Positions 52,701 to 60,223 of a stretch of 64,000 nt of DNA are shown here, in pieces. The stretch comes from Elgaria multicarinata webbii (lineage: Eukaryota > Chordata > Lepidosauria > Squamata > Anguidae), in the NCBI RefSeq assembly GCF_023053635.1, contig NC_086185.1, positions 6,233,001-6,297,000 on the forward strand. Reading direction: 5' to 3'. The notes beneath the pieces were generated by a model, which did no database searches, had not been told where the DNA came from, and saw only the letters and a list, made by a program, of their open reading frames with translations. Both the position numbers and the translations under genes were made by a program. Position 1 is the first letter of the stretch. The number at the start of each line of letters is the position of its first letter.

Positions 52701-55700
52701 GTCCCTTTAAGTTCAGGGAGGATTCCTCTGAAGAAGCCTTTGACGAGAAGCTAGCTGAGCTGATCGCCTCTCGCCTACTTTGAGCTCTGCCCTTTTGAAC
52801 CTGCATCAAACTCTGGGATTGGCCAGCTCTGAAGTCCCTCCCCCCTCTGAAGATTCTTGAATTCCCACAGCCTCTGAATTGTTAACGTTTTCATTGATAA
52901 GGTCCAGTGAAGATTCATCCCTGGCAGGTGAAGAGCCTGTGAGAATCACCTCCCCCATGTCTAGTCTTGTTTCTTCAGCTTCAGAATCTGATTCCGATTG
53001 ATAGCCCCACACCGAGGGGAACAGGCCTGATCATGACAGCTACAAAGGGGCTTTGCATGCTCCGTGGGCCGTTTCACACAACCTGTGGCAGCCAGCCTTG
53101 TTTTTCCCCATGAATGCACACTCAACCGGTGAATGTTTTGCATATTAACAACAGTGGCTGCATGGGAACACCATAGGCAAAGGCAGTCTACCTCTGAATA
53201 CCAGTTACAGGAAGCAAGAGCAAGGAAGGATCTATTTCCTTGCCAGCCATGTTCTTCAGCTTCCCAGAAGCATCTGGTTGTCCACTATAGACAGGGTGAC
53301 CATATGAAAAGGAGGACCGGGCTCTTGTATCTTTAACAGTTGTACTGAAAAGGGAATTTCAGCAGGTGTCCTTTGTATATATGGAGAACCTGATGAAATT
53401 TCCTCTTCATCACAACAGTTAAAGCTGCAGGAGTCCTGCCCCCTTTTGTATCTGGTCACTCTAGTATAGCTCCTGCAGCTTTCACGGTTGTGATGAAGAG
53501 GAAATTTCACCAGGTGCTGCATGCATACAAATGACACCTGCTGAAAATCCCTTTTCAGTACAACTGTTAAAAGTACAGGAGCCCGGTCCTCCTTTTCATA
53601 GGGTCACCCTAACTATAGAGAGCAGGAAGCTGGACAAGATAGACCAGTGGTTTGATCCGTCAGGGCTCCTCTTACATTCACTATACTGCGGGGTTTTGAT
53701 AGTTTCTTGTTTTTTTCTTTAAACAGATCAGACGCCTGCTAGGCCATGCTTGCGCCCGGCTTCTTCTAGTTCCACCACCGGGAACGGCCCTCCTCTTGCT
53801 CAAACAACGGCTCCGAAATCACCGAGAACATTACGCAGGCAGTCAAGAGTCGTGGTACGTTTTGTTTGAAATCAGCCAGGGCGGCTTCCGGGTGGAAGTC
53901 CGAACGTGGAGCCGCCCCCACCCCAGCGTCCCTGGCTTTGCTTTGGCTGGACAGGCGTGGGGCGCCATCTCGCCCGCCAAAGCGAAGCCAGGGATGCTGG
54001 GGTGTGTGGGGGGTGGGGTGGGAGGCTCCACATTTGGACTTCCAGAACTTGAATGGGGTGCATCATGGGGTCTTTGAATGAATGCATGTGTTCAGGCATG
54101 TGTTTGTTTGGAGTGAGTGATGCTGAGTGTGTGTGCATGCGTGTGAGTTGGGGGGGATGATTTGGAGGTGATATTCCTATTAAATAATGCATTTTAGACC
54201 CATAGATGTTCCTTTCCCATTTGTTTGCTATAATTGGCATGACGTATTTCTTGCACTTTAAAATAAATTTAGCACTTTCAAGTTTTGTGCTTCTTATTTT
54301 TTCCAAGAAACATATGTTCCTCAAAATCAAAGTCGGCATTTTCTTTCGGGAGGTGGGGTGAAAGTAGCTCACCTTGCCTTGGGCGCAAAATAGTCTGGCA
54401 CCAGCCCTGGCGAGATGGCAAGAGAAACAGAGGGAAAGAGCCAAAGGGCTGAGGCAGAAGCCTGTTTTAGCAGAATGCCCTTTGCTGCCAGTAATTCAGC
54501 CCCTGGGGAGGCGTTTCAACCTTTTAGAATAAGGGGAAAACACTGAATAAAAGCCAGGAAACCAGCAAACGCTGGGTGGTCAGGAGAAAGGGGGTGGAGC
54601 CAGGGAAAGGGGGTGGAGCCAGGGAAAGGGGCGGAGCCAGGGGAAAGGGGCATGGCCTGGGGTTTTGCGCCCTTGTGTTAGACCTTTTAGTTTGGCTTCA
54701 AAATATTTCACACCTTTTACATGAGTTTTTGTATTTATCATGATGTATTTTATTTTTTGAATTCGTAAAACCACTTAGAGATGTATTTATTTATTTCTAA
54801 ATAAGGGAAGCAGTATATGAGTTGACTAAATAAAGAAACAACCTGCGCTTTGGACTGAATGAACAGCGGCTGCACAGATAGCAACCGCCTGCCTCCCTGG
54901 ACGTACGAAGCCCCCCCCCCCCCGATTCTTATTTGCACTTTGTTGGTTGCAGTGGCCTTCACTAGGCTGATTATCACGCTTGTTTGCATTAGGAGATGAC
55001 GGAAAATGGCAGTCACCAACTGGTGGTTAAGGCCCGGTTCCACTTCAAGCAGACCAATGAGGACGAGCTGTCAATCAACAAAGGCGACATCATTTACGTC
55101 ACTCGGGTGGAGGAAGGGGGCTGGTGGGAGGGGACCCTCAACGGGAGGACAGGATGGTTCCCCAGTAACTACGTCCGAGAAATTAAATCTGGTAGGAGAA
55201 CTTTTTTAAAAATGTCGCTGTTGTTACTGCTGTTGTGATTATTATTAATGTCACTTTTTGGTATAGCTATGCTTCCCCTCAGTCCCAAAGCCCGAATCTG
55301 AGTCAAAGCGGGCTGATTCGGCTGCCTCGGCCCGAATCTGGTTTGGGACCAGATTGGGATGCTTCAGCCTGAAACAGCTGAACTAGTTTGGGCCAGCTGC
55401 GGCCACTCATCCGCCCAAAGGATTTACCTGAGGCCTCCGTGTAGCCGACTGGCCTCTCTGGACCGCCGTAGATTTATCATTGAAAATGATGGCAGCCAGA
55501 AATAGAACCAAACGATACGGCCCGGGACCGAGGCATCTCGAGTTGAATCGGGACTGATTTGGAAGCTTCATTTGGGAGGGGCTTTGTGTGTGTTAGGGTT
55601 TTTTTAAAAATATTTGGGAGGGGGCATTAAAGCACATGGCAGGCCTTCTCCTATAAGGACAAGTACATCAGGGAACTCCGCAGAAACGGTAGCTCCATAT

Positions 55701-58700
55701 GTTCTATCCCAAAGGTAACCAACTTCTGGGGGTCAGGGAGCTGCGTTGCCTCCCCTGAAACCCACCACATTCACGGCCAAATTTACCGCTTTGACGGCAG
55801 CGGCAGCACAAAACGTCATTTTGCAGTGAAACAAGGCGCTCCGGAAAATGCAATTTGGCTTGTAAATGCCCCCCCCCCACACACACACACAATTTCACTG
55901 CAAAAGCACCACAATTTTCCCCATCGCTGTTGCAATTCTAGCAGCAGCGGGGGGTGGGGGGGAGAGACAGGGGCTGTGAAAACAGCTGTGGGGGAGGCAT
56001 AGGCAGGCCAAATGTTCTCTGCTCCTGCCAAATGTTCTCTTTACGTGTACATTGAAATTTGGGGTGATGATGATTTTAAGGCCTGTTGCTCCATTCCCCC
56101 CCCCCCCCCGGCTGTGCTTTCATCGTTTCAATCTGTCATTGTAAGGCATAGAAACGCCCCTTTCTCCTGTTACCCTAAATGAGAACGGACAGTTACGGTT
56201 TGTCAGGCGGCTAGGAGGAAGCCAGGCTGAACTCACACTCTGCGGAGTTGGCGTAGCGTCGCGGCCATCCGGGTCATGTGATATTGTCTCAGGCGGCCGG
56301 CCTCTCGCTGAGAACAGCTCGGTCTCTCTCCGCAGTGGGCTTTTGATCTGCCTCACGTGGCCATCATATGACGGTCCTCTCCCCTGGCGCTGGGATGTCA
56401 GGAGCCCTTGAGGAACAAAGTTTGGCTTGCTTGAAATGCCAGGAGAAGCTTCCCTGTAACGGAGACAGGAAATGCTGCACGGGGGGAGCTGTGCTCTCGG
56501 GAAAGCCCACGGGCTCTGTTAACGCAGTGAATTCCCTTCTGTGCTGTCCCCCCCCCCCGCCTCTGCATTAAAATTATATATTGCACTGCAGGGAGCACCA
56601 TAAACTCTTTCTACATTAGGTTTCTAAACTTTGATTGTTAGCTCCTTGGGGCAGGGATCTCTCTCGTCTCTCTCTCATTTTGTGCTACGCTGTGAAATGT
56701 ATTTATTTATTTAAAGTGTTGATATCCTGCCTTTAATTTGCTAGCACAGCATTTCGTAAGCCAAAGGGGCTGACAGCAATAAATAATAATAATAATAACA
56801 ATAATAATAATAATATATTTATTTATTTCTTACCCGCCTCTCCCTTTGGATCGAGGCGGGGAACTACATTAGAACAGGAATCAATACATCTTAAAAATTC
56901 TTGATTTAACATTGATCTGGATAGGCCTGCCGGAAAAGGCTAGTCTTTAAAGCTGCCTTAAAATCACACAGAGAGTTAATTTTACGAATCTCCTCCGGCA
57001 GGCCATTCCACAATCTGGGGGCGACAGAAGAAAAGGTCCTCTGGGAAACTGATGTCAGCCTAGTTTTAGCTGACTGAAGTAAGTTCACCCCAGAGGACCT
57101 GAGTGTGCGGGGTGGACTATATGGGAGAAGGCGATCCCGCAGGTAGCCTGGACCCAAACCATTTAGGGCTTTAAAGGTAATGACCAACACTTTGTACTTC
57201 GCCCGGAAACTAATCGGCAGCCAGTGGAGTGATTTTAATGTTGGGGTAATATGCTCACTCCTAGATGTACCGGTGACCAACCTGGCTGCCATATTTTGAA
57301 CTAGTTGAAGTTTCCGAACTAGGTACAATGGTAGCCCTATGTAGAGCGCATTGCAGAAGTCAAGCCTTGAGGTTACCAGCGCGTGCACGACTGTCTTTAG
57401 GTCTTCTGACTCTAAGAAGGGGCGCAGCTGGCGTATCAGAATTGTTGGCCAGGGGTGCAGAATTACTCTTGGGGTCAGTTTGGGTTGCCCCATGGGCCAG
57501 AGGCTCTGCTGCCCTGCTCTTGGTGAAGTTGCAGAAGGCCTTTGCACCTTGGCAGGTTCATCTTGGGGCAGCTGGCACCCCTGGCCATCGAGGGCTTTAA
57601 AGGACAAATGAATGATGGAACCAAACAGGTCGCCAATGCAAACATTTCACGCTACTAGACCATTGGTTAACCTAGATCAGTTTTGTCTGCACTGTCTGGC
57701 AGCAGCTCTCCAGGGGTCTTTCTTACCCCTACCCGGAAATGCCAGGGATTAAACTTGGGACCTTCTGCACATGAAGCAGGTGCTCTGTCACATCAAGCTA
57801 TGACTCTGCCCTTGAGGCATAAGAACATAGATCCCTTCCTTCTTCCTAATCAGACCATGGGTCCATCTAGTCCAGTATTGTCAACACTGAATGGCAGCAG
57901 CTCTCCAGGGTCTCAGGCTGGAGTTTTCCTGGAGATGCTGTCGGGCATCGAACCTGGGACCTTTGGCACGCAAAGCAGGGGATCTGCCTCTGAGCTGCAG
58001 CCCTTCCCCATGAACGAGGGACATTTCTGAGCACTGGCAAGATATAGCATGCCTTGTGCATTGATGGCACGATGCAGTAAATATAGAACACATTTCCTGA
58101 GCTCTTCCGGGTGCCACGGGTGTGTTTCACGAACACCCTCCCCCCATCGTGGCCTTTACAGGGGATGGCCAACGACATCACCAGCCCACCTTGTCTGCTG
58201 TTGGTCAGTGTTGCAAGCCGCTACCCTGCGGTTAACCCTTTGAGCATGGACTCTTCCATTGCCACTCAGTGGCAGTGGTTGACCCTGGGGTGTTGTCCAA
58301 ATTATATAGTAGGGATGTGCTCCGCTTCTAATCGGACCGGAGAAGCAGGAGCGGAGCGGGGGGCTTCGCCTGCCCTTAAGGCGGAGGCGAAGAGGATTGG
58401 GGGGCCAGCGGAGCGTGGCGGAGAGGATCGAGGTGAAGGCGGATCCTTCGCCTCGATCCGGAGCTCCGCTGGAAAGGTAAGTGGGGTTTATCGGGCCCTG
58501 CCGCTGTCGCTGTCGCCCATGCGGCGACAGCAGCAGGGCCCGGTAACGCCCCCCGCCCTCCTCTACCTTACCTGCCTCCGTCCGCGGTCCGTCAGTGTCT
58601 TCAATTGAGCCCGCGGTTCCACCAGGAAGTCTGGGCTTGCGGCCCAGACTTCCTGGTGGAACCGCGGGCTCAATTGAAGACGGCGACGGACCACGGACGG

Positions 58701-60173
58701 AGGCAGGTAAGGTCCCCCTCTCCCTTGGTCCCTTACCGGGCTCTGCCGCCATCACCGCATGGGCGGCGATGGTGGCAGGGCCCGGTAACCCCCCCTATGG
58801 GGGGGGAAACGGAGCTCCGATCCGGATCCGGAGCTCCGAGCGGAGCGGAGTGGGCACAGGCGGAGTGGGGGCGGGGCGGAGCGGCCCGATCCGAAAATGG
58901 CGGATCTGAAAGTGAAGCGGAGTGGGGGGTCCGTGCACACCCCTATTATATAGTCTGGCAAGATATATCCTGGAGGAGGTACAGTCCTAAACACGTTAGG
59001 CATTTCTACGCGGTTAAACCTTTTCATCCGTGCCAGTGCCATGTTGAGGCTCCTCTTTTGCTCACCTGCGTGTTTGGCAGGGGTGTAGTGGGCCCTGTAG
59101 AAGCCGGGGCCTCCATTGTCCGTGGAGCAGTGAATCCTCTCCGGGTTTCAGTCGAAACCAGTCAGGACTTTAAAGGAGCTCTCCAAAGTGCTGAATCCTA
59201 TCCCCCGAAATGGTCTCAGCACCTTGAATAGCTCCTTTAGAATTCTGACTAGTTCTGATCAAAACCCGGGGCGGATTCGGAACCCCACTGACCCCGGAGC
59301 CACCAGCCTCCACTGGCTGGTGGTACCCTTTGAGGAACGTGCAAACCCGCCCACACTATGCTAGGTTTAATGAAACCGGCTTTGTTGCCTCCTTCCATCG
59401 ACGCTACAGCCCTGCAATTAAGATTCCGCTCCTTGTCTGCCTGATTGCTTCGATGTTGCTCAAAAGGCGACAGAATCAGAGCAACTGCGTATAACAATTT
59501 CTGCCGTTTCTTTCCCTCCAGAAAAACCGCTCTCTCCCAAAGCTTTAAAAGGGGCCGAAAGCCCTCAACTTACGAAGAATTACTATGCTGTGGTAAGCTC
59601 ACAAAGTCTCGATTTACCACTCGGTGCTGTTCATTAGAATTAAAATTAATTAGAATTAGTATTGCTGTGACTCACTTATTTTTTTAATTCTTGGAAGCCT
59701 GCAAGCAAAGGGCAAACACGAACACACCCACACACCCAAAATTTATGGTACTTGAAGGCTTTCCAGAAACCTGAAAGTGTAGCTGGAGGCACACAGAGAA
59801 TGAGAAATCGTTGGCAGTTAAAACCTGGGGGCCTAAAGTTTATTTCATAGCAGCAGCTTCATAATCCAGCATCAATGGAACCTGCAACAAACTGTTGCAG
59901 CATGGGGTGTACCCCATTCGGGATTCCAGCTCTCCTTTCTCTTTAAATCTGTTTGACTTGCCATCAAGACATCCCATGGCTGAGCTGATGCATAGGATCA
60001 GACACTAATGGAGAAAGGAAAAGCTCCAGACAGGAGACATCTCGCATCTCGAGAACCAGGGCATGGAATCCATCCGTTGAAAAAGAAACGTGTTCCATTG
60101 TGTTGATTTCCCTGCCTGGGTGTTTTTGGCGTAAACAATCAGCTTGGAATAAAAATCGAGGAGAGGCTGGTTA

Positions 60174-60223
<50 letters not shown>

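Noticed and set aside
54993-55191. ARHGEF7 (beta-PIX) as the identity of the right-hand gene
   Set aside because: The SH3 exon is similar in both paralogues, but exon 1, the MTENGSHQL segment and the RBMX neighbour fit ARHGEF6.
56906-57607. The 233-codon minus-strand frame as a host gene
   Set aside because: Its sequence is the C-terminal end of an L2-like LINE reverse transcriptase, continuous with the LINE 3'UTR.
58156-59231. Open frames of about 200 codons around 58.2-59.2 kb
   Set aside because: They lie across the palindromic CpG-rich transposon; the peptide repeats mirror its inverted arms.
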